Shown: positions 23,218 through 35,814 of the stretch, one piece after another
Numbering within the stretch: position 1 is the stretch's first letter
Layout: the number at the start of each line of letters is the position of its first letter
Assembly: GCF_012489685.1 (NCBI RefSeq)
Contig: NC_080042.1
Coordinates: 23,574,150 to 23,638,149 of the forward strand
Source of the DNA: Lotus japonicus
Taxonomy: Eukaryota; Streptophyta; Magnoliopsida; Fabales; Fabaceae
DNA: 64,000 nucleotides
Direction of reading: 5' to 3'
The notes under the pieces: model-generated
Database searches by the model: none
Seen by the model: the letters and a program-made list of their open reading frames with translations, nothing else
Told to the model about the DNA's origin: nothing
Translations under genes and position numbers: made by a program

Positions 23218-23991
23218 TCGAAAAAGCAAAATATCTTCCATTTCTTCCCATTGTTGGCCGTGGATTGAGGAGAGAGAGGGAGAGGAGATTTTCGCCGAAA
23301 CTCGACCGATCTTCGCGCAGTTCGTCCCTACTTCAAGGTATCAAGGTAACTAGCTTGATTCTTACCTCTGATTACTGTTTCTACTGCGTTTCTATAGTCG
23401 TTTCTGTGCTCACAGTTTTGAGCTTTTTGTAAAACTGTCCGTTTTTCCCGATTTCTCGCTTGGGTTATCTTCCCTACGTGCCCAAGAGCCTAAAACCTCC
23501 GTCAGTATTCGCCGATATGGATCGAGTTGTCCAGAATCTGAAAAACTGTTTCAAAACCTTTTTGTCGCACATTTCGAAACTTTATTGTCAAAAAGTCGTA
23601 ATCTGACTTCGTGCCTTTAGGATTTGTTGTCACGGATGTCGTTAGGATCATTGCTGTCAAATTTGTTTTCCGAACTGATAACTTTGAGGTTTTGAGCTTT
23701 TATTTTGGACCAAAACACCCCTGAACGGCCGTATTTTGATCCGATTGTCCGAAAATTGTTCCGACAGTTTCTTTGCCTTAGTTTTACCCTAAAACTACCT
23801 TGTAAACAGATTTGATCGACCCTTTTGGCCGTGAGCTATGTAGTGAGGGGGGGAGTTTTCGTTTTCGAAAAATTGTCTTTTCGTACCCGATTGTCGTATT
23901 CTGAAGCTTTAATGCTTTGTCTATCGTTTATGTGTTGTATTGCGATCGGACTAATCAATTTTGTTTGGATTCTGCTTTGTTTTTCTCCGAG

Positions 23992-24069
23992 GTTCAGTTG
24001 AAGGAACTTTGGAAGTTTCAGAGCATTTGAGTGAAGGAATCTTTGATCACGAGACTAGATCAGCTCGAG
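23992..24069 (+). other. 78-nt exon-like block
   Basis: It is preceded by TTTTTCTCCGAG (acceptor-like) and followed by GTTAGG (donor-like). It is open as GSVEGTLEVSEHLSEGIF... in the same frame as the other copies. Confidence 0.5.
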
Positions 24070-24564
24070 GTTAGGGCAACTTACTATTAGCTATGACTGC
24101 ATGATAGGCAACGATAAATTCGACTTATGCTTTATTTGAGTGATGTTGATTGTTCCATAACTTCGGAGTGGAGATTCATTGATCTGGTGATCTTTGATAT
24201 TTCGGGTTGGATGAACAACCCTAGGCAAGTTCGAACGAGGGGTTTGAGACTTAGTCATTTGTTGGTATTCGTTGGTTTACTTAGACTTTCCCCGGGAAAC
24301 TTCTTTTGGAGGGTTTTTGGAAAATTAGAATGATTAGAATTTCGAAAACTAGAGACTTTGGGAGACTTAGACTTTGAGAAATAAACTCATAACTTGACTA
24401 ATCCAATTCGAAACGTTTTTTCTAAACGAATAATTATAGGGAACCTAAAGGAGAAAATGATTGCGAAAGACGGGGAAAAGTCGACTTTTGTTGTGGGTTT
24501 TGGAGTTGGGGAAAGCCACTAAGGTGAGCTATGGTGACCGAGTACGCTAGTACTCTTGTTGTTC

Positions 24565-24673
24565 GAGTTGTGTTGTATTGACCGACACTAACTCTGGGTT
24601 TTGGGTGTTGGAGTTGTGTTGTATTGACCGACACTAACTCCGAGTTGTGTTGTATTGACCGACACTAACTCTT
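24565..24673 (+). repeat. Three direct repeats of about 28 bp
   Basis: The core TTGTGTTGTATTGACCGACA followed by CTAACTC occurs three times, starting near 24567, 24613 and 24644. It is part of the same LTR interval that holds arrays in the other families. Confidence 0.85.
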
Positions 24674-24757
24674 GGGTTTGTTTTGAGTTTGGTTTTGGGC
24701 TAAACACTTATGCGGTGAGGACGATTCGATGTTTGGCTAACCATATTGCATCAATCG

Positions 24758-24960
24758 GGTGAATAACGGGAATGGTTCACCTGTGCATCTCATGGTGAAT
24801 AACGGGAATGGTTCACCAATGCATTAATGATGAATAACGGGAATGGTTCATCATTCGGTGAATAACGGGAATTGTTCACCAAGGATGAATAACGGGAATG
24901 GTTCATCCATAGTGAAGAACGGGAATGCTTCACTTGTGGCGAACGGGAACGCGTCACAAT
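24758..24960 (+). repeat. Seven short hairpin repeats around AACGGGAA
   Basis: Each unit is a small inverted repeat around the loop AACGGGAA. The arms change together between units: GGTGAA/TTCACC, ATGATGAA/TTCATCAT, GGATGAA/TTCATCC, AGTGAAG/CTTCACT. The last unit is imperfect. Confidence 0.85.
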
Positions 24961-25199
24961 CCGGATCATGATTGCATTTCACGCATACATTCATTCTGAC
25001 TGGAATTGTGTGCTGTTTGATTTATTGAAGCATTGTTAGAGCCAATAACATGCTAGGATTGTTTATATATATATATATCAACATATATATCTATACCCCA
25101 TATCACATGTTGAGTGTATATCTACTTATTTCCGTGAGTTGACCCTAGCGCCTTGGCTTTGGTTTCATGTTTGTGTTTGGGCGGTCGGCCTGCTGCCAG

Positions 25200-25508
25200 A
25201 TGTCGACGGTGGATTGGGTTTCGATGGTCTCTCCCTCGGGGGGGATCAGGTTTGAGCTGGTTGATCGACATGCCCCCACCGCTTGGGTGATCTATCTTGT
25301 GGGTCATCGAGCGATGTACCGGGGAAGGGTCATGGAGGACCGGACTGACGAGCGTGGACGTCTGACGAAGGGAGTCCTACGACGCATGGAGCTGAGCTTC
25401 AACTTGCCGACTTCAGTTCGCTGTGGACTCGGTACTGGAAGGGTAGGTTTAGGCAGGCGTCATATTTTGTGTAGAGCTCTGATTCGTTTTGCTTTTGGGA
25501 CAGGGTAG
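25200..25508 (+). CDS. LTR-encoded ORF, conserved SPSGG protein (102 aa)
   Basis: The ATG sits in the conserved context CAGATG. Residues 1-80 align without gaps to the F-element LTR ORF at about 60% identity by eye: MS..DW..MVSPSGG.R.E, then GHRA.Y.GRVMEDR.D..GRLT.GV.RR..SFNLP. The proline-rich and acidic tail of the F protein is replaced by an unrelated end (GLGRRHILC...), so this copy probably lost its C-terminus by deletion. I recognise no known domain, signal peptide or membrane segment. It lies about 390 bases before the LTR 3' end, in presumed leader RNA. Function unknown. Confidence 0.55.
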   Translation: MSTVDWVSMVSPSGGIRFELVDRHAPTAWVIYLVGHRAMYRGRVMEDRTDERGRLTKGVLRRMELSFNLPTSVRCGLGTGRVGLGRRHILCRALIRFAFGTG

Positions 25509-25898
25509 GTTCCCGACGCATGACTTTTGTGTGGTTCTCTTACTGAGGGATCACAGTGAGTCAGTCGGACCATAGGGGTCTTTGCTTAGGCCATTTTGAG
25601 GCCGACTTTCTCCTAGTGGATTGTAATTATAACTTTCTCACGAACACTTCTGGATCTGTAAATATTTGCCTACGGGCACACTACTTTGGAGTCACTGCGA
25701 GTGCGCGTGACGTGGAAGTGCAGCTGAGGCTGTACATGTTTATATTTGATGTATATTGGTTAGTTTAGTGGTTGGGCTATGTCTTTATTTTCTATTGCTT
25801 GATTTAAAAGGAATCAATCGAAAAAAAAAAATTACCTGTTTTCCGCGTAAAGATTATTTATGGTTACTAAAGTGACACCTGGAAATCGGGGTGTTACA

Positions 25899-26504
25899 TT
25901 CTCAATCTACATGAGAGGATTGTTCTCATGATTTACTTTATTTATCAAATAAAACCCAAGATTAATTGTTATTTTTTTCATTTTGGAATTGTTCTCATGA
26001 TTTACTTTGTTTTTCTTTTGTTTTACACGTACAATTTTTTCCTTGCCTTCATCACTTTGTCTTGTGGGCTAAATCAAGCTTGATATATTTGACAATTGTG
26101 CATTCACCGGCCATTTATAATAATAAGATATTCATATATGTCCAACGGTGCTTCTTTACTTTGTCATCCTTTTACGGTCAGGATCCAAACAAGATTATAT
26201 ATAAAAAAGAACTTTAGTCAAATATCAAAAATACTTTTTTACCTTACCTTTTTAAAAATAAAAACTGTTTTTAACAGCCAATTTAAGTTAGTCTAATATC
26301 AATATCATTCATGTCAAATTATTGCTTTATACGATTTTTAAAAAAAAATCCCTTCTCAAATAAGTTCCATTTTAAAGATGAAAAAAAAAAGTTTAAATAA
26401 TTAATTACGTGAATCCCCTTTTCCTTGGTTTTAAAATAATTTCAAATTTTAAAATGATAAAAGGTAAAAATAATTAATTAATTTCTAAATTCGGTAGCCA
26501 TGTT
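25899..26504. other. AT-rich sequence without recognisable genes
   Basis: This holds an imperfect direct repeat of TTGTTCTCATGATTTACTTT near 25920 and 25988 and many A/T runs. I see no coding sequence or element ends. It leads into the tandem array that follows. Confidence 0.6.
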
Positions 26505-27764
26505 TTATATAAGGAAAAATATTTTTGAAATTAATTATTTATTTTCTTTAATTTCCTTATAAAAACCACTTAATTATATTAATTTCCTTATTTAAAATCA
26601 TAAAAGACAATAAATGCTTTATGGAATAAATGCTATTTTCGTTTTTTAAATAAGGAAATTTAAAATAAATAAATAAATTTTAATGCGTTGACTATTTATT
26701 TAAGGAAATTATTTTGGAAATAAATTAATTATTTCCTTCAATTTCCTTATATAAACCACTTAATTATATTAATTTCCTTATTTAAAATCATAAAAGACAC
26801 TAAATGCTTTATGGAATTAATGTTATTTTAGTTTTTTTTTATAAAGAAATTTAAAATAATGAAATAAATTTTAATTCATTAACTATTTATTTATGAAAAA
26901 TATTTTCGAAATTAATTATTTATTTTCTTCAATTTCCTTATATAAATCACTTAATTATATTAATTTCCTTATTTAAATCTTAAAAGACATTAAATGCTTT
27001 ATGAAATAAATGCTATTTTCGTTTTTTTTAATAAGGAAATTTAAAATAATTAAATAAATTTTAATGCATTGACTATTTATTTATGGAAAATATTTACGAA
27101 ATTAATTATTTATTTCCTTTAATTTCCTTATATAAACCACTTAATTATATTATTTTCCTTATTTAAAATCATAAAAGGCATTAAATGCTTTATGAAATAA
27201 ATTCTATTTTCGTTTTTTTTAATAAGGAAATTTAAAATAACTAAATAAATTTTAATACATAGAATATTTATTTAAGGAAAATATTTACGAGATTAATTAT
27301 TCATTTCCTTTAATTTCCTTATATAAACCACTTAATTATATTATTTTCCTTATTTAAAATCATAAAATGCATTAAATGCTTTATGGAATAAATGCTATTT
27401 CATTTTTTTTTTAAAATAAGGAAATTTAAAATAATTAAATAAATTTTAATGCGTTGAATATTTATTTAAGGAAAATATTTTGCAAATTAATTGTTTATTT
27501 CCTTCAATTACCTTATATAAACCACTTAATTATATTAATTTCCTTATTTAAAATCATAAAAGACATTAAATGCTTTATGAAATAAATGATATTTTCGTTT
27601 TTTTTTAAATAAGGAAATTTAAAATAATTTAATAAACTTTAATACATTAACTATTTATTTAGGGTAAATATTTTTGAAATTACTTATTAATTTTCTTCAA
27701 TTTCCTTATATAAACCACTTAATTATATTAATTTCCTTATTTAAAATCATAAAAGACATTAAGG
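26505..27764. repeat. AT-rich tandem array, about 191-bp monomer, about 6.6 copies
   Basis: The landmark CACTTAATTATATTA (with small variants) recurs at 26567, 26757, 26948, 27138, 27329, 27523 and 27716, giving periods of 190-194 bp. Each unit also holds TTTCCTTATTTAAAATCATAAAAG-like and ATGCTTTATG segments. It is non-coding. Confidence 0.9.
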
Positions 27765-28368
27765 AACTTTATTCATGTGTAATTAATTTAAAATGGTGTT
27801 TATAATTGATTTATATTTAATGTTAGTAAAAACATAAATGTTAGTCAACGAAATTACATATACATTAAATTAATTTGATTTACAACATTCATATTTTAGT
27901 CAATGATAGAAAACAATAATACCCCTATTTAATGCTTTTAACATTCATTAATTATTTGTCAATTAATAATAAAAACATTAACTATAAAAAAATTGTTCGT
28001 TAAATATAAATTTATTTTACACACCTATTTGAATTTTTAAAAAAACATTAATGTTAGTCAATTATCAAAAATTTAATTTTGATTATCCTGTTACGTTTTA
28101 AGAAAAAAAAAACGCTTTTAAATATCATTTTTAATGATTTAAATTCAAAATCATAAATACAAATTAACTCCTTTATTCATTTGTAATTAATTTAAAATGG
28201 TGTTTATTGTCATTTAATGTTATTAAATACATTACTATTAGTCAACGAAATTACATATACGTTCCATTAATTTGATTTACAACATTCAAATTTTAGTCAA
28301 TAATAAAAAAAACATTAATACACCTATTTAATGGTTTTAAAAATCAATAATTATTATTCAATACATAA
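27765..28368. repeat. AT-rich duplication, about 404-bp period
   Basis: A segment of about 200 bases beginning CTTTATTCAT (near 27770) recurs near 28171, including TTAGTCAACGAAATTACATA and TTTGATTTACAACATTCA. It is non-coding and directly follows the 191-bp array. Confidence 0.75.
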
Positions 28369-28370
28369 TA

Positions 28371-28570
28371 CTCCCTCCGTTCCTATAGAACTGACATTTT
28401 AAGGTTGTTGCACAAGGAGAACTGTTATATGGTACGAGAAGAAAATGCACGACGAGGCACGAGCTGATGTGGATCAGTGTTGAAATTTACTTTTTGCACC
28501 TTCTCTCCCCATTCTCTTCTTTCTCTCTTTCTGTTCATACATCCTCTCCAACATTTTGCTGAAACCAACC
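28371..28570. mobile_element. Left part of a Stowaway-like MITE, interrupted
   Basis: It begins CTCCCTCCGTTCC after TA, as in a Stowaway terminal repeat, and runs about 200 bases before the Tekay LTR at 28571. The matching right terminus is not in the window. Confidence 0.6.
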
Positions 28571-29276
28571 TGTAAGACCTAAGTTTTTAAGTTTAGAATA
28601 AGGGAATAAAATTCCTATTCACGATTAGGTTTGATGTATCGTGAAAGAAAAACCTGAACAAGTGTTTATTGAATGGAATAAATTTATGAAGGAGAAAGTT
28701 CAGGAAAAGGCTAAGGATTGTATCAAAGTCGATAAAAATTATAGCACGATTAGTATACGCTTAAACCTAGGGCAAGAGCGCTAGTAAATAGCTAATTTGC
28801 ACTTAAAGACACGATGGAAACTAATTCCAAAAATCTTCAGAGAAATGTTAGAACTTCTCTTAATCCGTCCATGACAATCGTTTCGATGCGAAACCCTGAG
28901 ATATACGAACGTCCGATTCCAATCCTCGGAGGTTTGCCGAAACAAAAACCCTGATAGTTTAAGAACCTTAAAATAAACTGCCGATAAAGACTTTTTCTAT
29001 TCGGAGCTTCAAATGAAGATTCCATACGCGTACACCCATTTCTCTTGATGTTTCCAATCTTTCTTTAGAAGGAAGTTTTCTCTTCCGACATCCACTGCAA
29101 AAAGTAGTTTTTCGGGTAAAATAGATTTACACCGACTTTGGATTGTTTACCTTAATTCCAAGAAACCTCTTTTGAGTTTTGGAATTCTTTCGCCAAAACC
29201 TATCTTAGAATTCACGGAGGATGGCACCGGAAAAATCAAAATCGCGAAATTTTCATTTTCCCGCATTTTCCATCCC

Positions 29277-29286
29277 CTATAAATAG
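29277..29286 (+). promoter_or_regulatory. TATA box of interrupted Tekay LTR
   Basis: CTATAAATAG lies 706 bases into the LTR, matching the position in the other Tekay LTRs. Confidence 0.6.
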
Positions 29287-30080
29287 GAGAAAAAAAATGC
29301 AAAACCTTCACCATTTCCATACCCAAACCCGCGAGCTTCAAGGAGGTGGAGGAAGAGAAGATTTTCGCCGTTTCTTGCTTGATCGTTGCTCTGACAATTG
29401 CTACTTGAAGGTATTGAGGTATAGATGCTAATCCTTACTTCTGATCGTCAATTCCGTCGTTTTTCACTATGTCTTTCTGTGCTCTAAGTTTTGAGGTTTT
29501 TGCAAAACTGTCCAAATAACTTCATCTTTCTATCTAAACTTCTTCCCTACGTGCCCAAGAGCATGTTTAGCGGATTACATTTCGCCGATTCTCGCCGAAT
29601 TGCCGCCGAGTTTCAATTCTGCTCCAAATACCCATTTTTAGACAAAGTTTCATCCTTTATACTGAAAACTCTCGACTTAGCTTAGCGCTAGTAGGATTAG
29701 TTGTCATAAACGTCGTTGGTGACGTCCCCATCCAATTTTTTTTTCGAATTTCCAATTTTGAAATTCTGAGCTAAAAATATTGACCAAAATACCCCGGCGA
29801 CAGTTTTCGATCCGATAATTTTTCCGAGTTTAGATTCGCCTTAGTTACGACTAATGATAACCTAGGAACCAAGTTTGATCGAAGAAAAATCGGCGCACAC
29901 AATTAAAGTGTGTGGTCGTGAGCTCTCCAAGGGAGGGGAGAAAATTCCTTTTTCGAAAACTTGTCCGATCGCGTTAGATTATAGTACTTCGGAGTATATG
30001 CTACTTCGTGTAACCTTAGTGAGTATTGAGTGCTGAGTTTCTGACTGATTATGATGGAATTCTGTGGTTTTTGCTCTAAG

Positions 30081-30158
30081 GTTCATTTGAGGAGTTTCAA
30101 GAAGAGGAAGGCGTAGAGTGTGAAGGAATGCTTGAGGATAACGCTGGAGGAACTGCAG
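30081..30158 (+). other. 78-nt exon-like block, acidic frame
   Basis: It is preceded by TTTTTGCTCTAAG and followed by GTGAGG. The open frame GSFEEFQEEEGVECEG... matches in length and pattern the blocks in F and G; the other two frames contain stops. Confidence 0.55.
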
Positions 30159-31463
30159 GTGAGGGCTACTCACTGAACTATTAGGTAATGCTTTAGGTGT
30201 CGACGAATTCGACTTGATTTACTGTTTATGCACTTGTTTGTGTTTGACTGGGAAAATGTTTTCTGAGGCTTCGGCTGACAATGATGATTATTCATCTCTT
30301 GATTGTTTTTGAGATTGATTTACATGCTATGTGCTAAATGGTTAATCTAGGATGTGTAATATTTGCCCTATATGCTAAGTGCTACATGGTTAATCTAGGA
30401 TGTGTTGATATATGTGTCATGACTGTTGGATTGCGCTAATTTGACTATGCAATTACACATACATCTGTTGTGCTACCGAGTGAGGATAACGGGCATGTTA
30501 TGCCAATTTTATTATGAGATTTTGGGAAGTTTGACGGGACGAACGGAGATTCGGGCCTTGTTATTGTTTTAGTGGATCGAGACATTCTCTAGGAGTTATT
30601 TGGGATTATGGGATCTTTGAAACTCATAAGATTTGCGATTAAACTAAATGGAAACTATTTTACAAGGAAAATTCATAAGACATTAAACAACCTCTAAATC
30701 TTTAAATAATGATAACAATCTCGAAGGAAAGCTTAGGATTCAAATCTTAGTTTTGGAAAATGAGAAGTGTCGTCGAGTCCAAGTGCTGAGGAAACTAATA
30801 AGTTCTGAGTATGTTGATACTCTTTTGCTCGAGGAGCAGTTTTGTTGTTGGGCTATCTAAAAGATAAGCCGGGAAACGGGTAGTTTCCGAGTATGTTGAT
30901 ACTCTTTGCTCGCTGAGCAGTTTTGACCATCGGATGCAGATGAGTCGGATGATTCGAGAAATCATCATGAGATAATGTGTATAATTAATTGTCTTTTGTC
31001 GCAGAATTGACATTTGCCTTAGGTATGCTTTTAGAGACAATAAGTTAGCAAGAACACGTGGCGACGTGTCGAGTGAGGTCGGAGACGTTGTTTGGCTAAT
31101 CACTTTGCATTCATGCACACATTAAGAGGTTAATACACGGTGGGATGCCGGACCTCGGTGGATTCCAAAATGGTCATAAGACCGGATTTCCACGTAAGAA
31201 CACTGCGGTGATTCTTAGTAGCAGACCGAAATGGCAGACCTTCGGGTTTACTGCTGATCTGACTACCGTTGTTGTTGGTGTAAGAGGCACGCGGGCCGAA
31301 ATGGTCCCACCGTGGCTGGTGTTAGGGCTGATCCGTTGATGCCCATCCCTCCGGAATGCATCTTGTCAACCGGCATCTCATTCATGCAACATGCATACTG
31401 ACTTAGTTGCCGAGTGTGATTGATACTTGTTAATCTTACTTGATGCATGTTAATTGTTATTAT

Positions 31464-32044
31464 TGAAGGTGCGAAAAACACTAGAAAGGGCGGGGTTTGA
31501 ATAGAGTTTTTCAATAAGTGATAAACTTTTGTGTCTTTTCGAAAACTCAAGGATAAGAACTAGGTGCTGAAGGATAAGAAGTAAAGCACACAGGTATTTT
31601 ATCCTGGTTCACTTGAGATAAAAGCTCAAGCTAATCTAGTCCACCTGTGAAGGTGATTTCTTCCTTCTTCTGATGAAGGCAATCCACTAAAATCAATGAG
31701 TGTTACAACTGCACTTTGCCACCTGCTAAGTGACTAACAATACACTGATTTTCTCACTAATATCCTCTTAAGAAGCTGATCTACCGATCCTCTTAAGACT
31801 AGCAAAACACTGAATCAGCCTTGATTCAATCCTCTTAAGATCCGACCAACCTTGGTCTCTTAAGGAACTTTACAATGAGATGTAAAAGGTTTCGGGTTTT
31901 ACAATAAATGCTTCTAACAAGCTGATAGTAAACTCAGATGTTTAAGAACAGTGAAGAAATAATGCTAAGAGAATTGGTTCGTATGTGTTGAATGTTTTCA
32001 GCAAAGTTTCTTGACTTCTTTCTTCTTTCTTCGGCCTTTATATA
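31464..32044 (-). repeat. 3' LTR of copia element C, left part
   Basis: It starts TGAAGGTGCG, a diverged relative of the X/D LTR. It is broken at its TATA box by a solo Tekay LTR and continues at 37206. Confidence 0.85.
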
Positions 32045-33211
32045 TGTAAGACCCAAGTTTTTAAGCTTAGAATAAGTGGAAGAGAGTTCCATTTACGATT
32101 AGGTTTGACGTATCGTGAAGGGAAAACCTGAACAAGAGTTTATCGAATGGAATAAATTTGTGAAGGAGAAAGTTCAGGAAAAGTCTAAGGATTGTATCAG
32201 AATCGATAAAAGGTATAGCACGATCGATTCGCTAAAACCTAGGACAAGAACCTTAGGATAAGACTATGTTCCACCCTTGGAACACTATAGGAATTTAGTC
32301 CAAAAATCTTCAGAGAAATGTTAGAACTTCTCTTATTCCATATCGTTTCGATGCGAAACTCTAGGATCTACGAACGTCCGATTCCAATCATCAGAAGTTT
32401 GCCGAAACTAAAACCCTGATAGTTCAAGAACCCTAGAATCAACCGACGATGAAGACTTTTTCTATTCGGAACTTCAGATGAAGATTCTACACGCGTACAC
32501 CCATTTCTCTTGATGATTTCAATCTTTCTTCAGAAGGAAGTTTTCTCTTCCGACATCCACTGCAAAAAGTAACTTATCGGGTAAAATAGTTTTACCCCGA
32601 CTTTGCGTTAGTCACCTAAAATACCAGGAAACCTCTTTTGAGTTTTGGATTTATGTCGCCAAAACCTATCTTAGAATTCACGGAGAATGAAGCCGGAAAA
32701 ATCGGAATCACTCTTATATTTTTATCTTAACTCTGAGTTAAATCCTCCGATATCTAAACAAAACTGTACCAGTTTACAAAATATCTACTCATTCTTATCC
32801 TATCTCTGATAAATATCTATTCAACCTTATCCGATCTTTGATATATATCTACTCATTTCTTGGTTAATGGATCATTTTAATTTGCTCAAAGTGATCATAA
32901 TTTATATTTTACTATTTCATAAAGTTCCTCATAATTTTTAGTATAGTTATATATCCATTAGATATTTTTCTCTTAACTTTGTGAGCTAAATTCTTAAGTG
33001 TATAAATCAATTTATACCAGTTTACAAATATCTTTCTTAAATATCTAAACATCCCTATCCTCTCTGATTCTTTTCTTTTCTGGCAGCACCCATAAACACA
33101 CGCACACCACGGTCCCTCTCTTTCTCTCATTCTCGTCGACTGTCTTGCTCAATTCTGACTTTTCCTTCTTTCTCTTCATAATTATCTTTCTTTCTTATTC
33201 TTCTTCTTCTC

Positions 33212-33217
<6 letters not shown>

Positions 33218-33248
<31 letters not shown>

Positions 33249-33268
33249 ATATATATATATATATATAT
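33218..33268. repeat. TA dinucleotide microsatellite
   Basis: An almost pure run of TA with one TCTA interruption, in the foreign middle part of the solo LTR. The open frame across it (polyTyr/Ile) is an artefact of the repeat. Confidence 0.95.
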
Positions 33269-35814
33269 CTCACCATCCTTATCCCCCATCCACTGTCATA
33301 CTCGACACACCCATTCCTTTTTCTTCATTTCTTCCATGCCAACTTCATCACCATATATCATGTTCTTCTTTCTCCTTCAATCAAAGACAAACCACCACCG
33401 TCCATTCTTCTCCTTCTCCTCTCTATGGCCTCAAAAGGAGCAGCACCCACACGCACCACATGAGCCACCACCTTCACGTTTTCTTCCTCTCCATGGCAGC
33501 ACCTCACCATCACCACCGCCCCTCCTCCTCACCATGGCTGTTGTGTCCAGCCAAGAGGCCACCACGAGGAGGCCAGCACCACAAGGAACACGTACAGCCC
33601 CATTCATCATATGGTATTGTTCAAGCTTCATCATCCATATCATGACAAGGAGACACCATCACCATGCCACTTTACTTCCTCATGTGGTAAAACCTTTTTC
33701 CTTCCTATCTCTGATTGATAAACTTCATTTACATGCTTCAAAATTCTTAGAACAAGATTTGATCATTTCATGAAATAAGGATTTAAGCTCCTTCACCATC
33801 ATCTTCTCATTTTCCTTGGTAAAAGCCTTAATTTCTTGATTAGTATGTCTGTATATTTGATTTCAAAATTTATCTGGTGTTTGAGATAGTGATATGGTGC
33901 TGAGAACATGTTGGAAATTTCAAAACCACGTTCTGTTATGAATTCCGTCACAAACATCAGTTTTTCCGTCACAAAGCTCTGTTTTTCCGTCACTAACAGA
34001 ACCTGCAGGGGACAATTTCCTGTTTCGGTTCTCCAACTTGAAAATTGCATAACTCTCTCATCTTTTATCCGTTTTAGGTATATGACCACTTTTTAGAAAG
34101 CCCCAAGAGTCTACTTTAATATAAAATATATTTGAAACTCTTTCTACTGCTAATTGGCTGAAGAAAATATATATTTCTAACGTAGTATGTTTTACTAATC
34201 TCTTTACAAAGGTTGTTGTGGTTGAGTAGAGTTTCATGTTAATGTATTAAGTTTTCTAAAAATTTGTTTTCTTTGAGTTAAGTGGTTTTGGGGTTTTAAG
34301 GATTTTGTTTTAAGCCTTAATTAGTTGTTTTAAGTGCTAAAAATAGCTTTGAAATAGATTTGGCGAAAAAGGAAAATTTGTACATGGTTATGTAGGTGTG
34401 GCCGAGACTATGGTACGTGCTTTGGGTTTGGAAAATTACTTCTGAACTTGTTTTTTTTCTTTAATGAAAATCCTAAGTTAAGTTTGAGGACTAAAAGTTT
34501 ATTGTGGGAAAACTTTGGACTTAAGACACAAGAGGTTGAAGAGTTTTGGGTTAAACTTGAGTTTTAAAAGTCTTGGGGTTTGTTTGATAAATTTATTAAA
34601 GATTGAGGGTTGAAAAAGAACTTACTCTTAGATGAGGACCTTTGCGTGATTATGTGTTTGTCAAGGGACTAGGGTTGAATTACTTAAAAATTGAGGGGTT
34701 GTTTTCCTTATGGGCTTTTGAAGGACCGTTCTTTAACTTGCAAATATCTTCTCTTTGGACTTTAGTCCTTGAAACATAAAGCATATGCATTAACCTAAGT
34801 GAGTTAGAATGATTAGCTAAACTTGTTTTGGAACTTTAGATGTGACCTTAGAGGCTAAGGTTTAGTATATGAACTTGTGAAGGGTACGAAGGACGAAAGC
34901 GCCTTGCGGCGAAGCTAAAGAATAAAAGGAAGCGAGCCGACGTGGAAAACAAAGATGTGATTGGATTGAAGTTGCAGTTTAGGAAAGAAATTGGCTAAGG
35001 TAAGGGCAACTTACCTTACTAGCTAATGCTTTAGGTGTCGACGAATTCGACTTGATTTATTGTTTATGCACTTGTTTGTGATTGACTGGGAAAAGTTTTC
35101 TGAGGCTTCGGCTGACAATGTAGATGATTCATCTACTGAATGTTTTTGGAGATTGACTTACATGCTATGTGCTATGTGGGTAATCTAGGATGTGTGGTGC
35201 ATGCCTTATATGCTAAGTGCTATGTGGTTATTGCTTATTATGTTGATATATGACATGTTGATTGATGGTGCTGAGTTATTTATGCTTTAGCAATGAAATC
35301 TGAGTTTCTGAATAGTGAGAATAGCGGGCAGGTCATGCCGATTTTATTTTGAGAGTTTTGGGGAAAGTTTGATAGGACGAATGAGATTCGGGACTTGTTA
35401 TGGTGTTTTATGGATCGAGACATTCTCTGGTGTCATTTGGGGATTAGAAGATCCCGAGAACTGATAGGATTTGCGATAAGACTAAAAGGATACTATTTTG
35501 TAAAGAAAACTCATAAGACATTAAACAACCTCTAAATCTTCACATAAGGATAATAAACTCGAGAGGAAGCTTCGGATGCAAATCTTAGTTTTGGAAAACG
35601 AGAAGTGTCGTCGGATCCAAGTGTTGATGGAGTTTGATAAGTTTTGAGTATGTTGATACTCTTGTGCTGTTGGAGCAGCTATGTGTTGTTGGGCTATCCG
35701 GGGGATAAGTCCGGAAAATTGATATTTTCCGAGTATGTTGATACTCTTGCTCGTTGAGCAGTTTTGACCATCGGATGGAGATGAGTCGGATGATTTGGAG
35801 ATCATCAGGAGATA

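Larger units (their letters stand above)
22517..25898 (+). repeat. 3' LTR of Tekay element (3.4 kb)
   Basis: The LTR starts TGTAAGACC and ends GGGGTGTTACA. It contains a TATA box (23208), the 78-nt block (23992-24069), direct repeats (24565-24673), hairpin repeats (24758-24960) and an open LTR ORF (25200-25508). The LTR starting at 63262 is the same family in the opposite orientation (CCAGGTGTCAC next to the terminus). Confidence 0.88.
28571..31463 (+). repeat. Tekay LTR, 3' part missing through insertion of element C
   Basis: The LTR starts TGTAAGACC and has a TATA box at 29277, the 78-nt block at 30081-30158 and stem-loop sequences at about 30800-30930. It is broken at 31463/31464 by the LTR of copia element C; the remainder is beyond the gap or lost. 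The open frames within it are not credible apart from the 78-nt block. Confidence 0.8.

Noticed and set aside
33145..33773. His/Pro/Ser-rich open frames after a TA microsatellite
   Set aside because: They lie in LTR leader sequence, start in a microsatellite and have low-complexity composition; no domain is seen.
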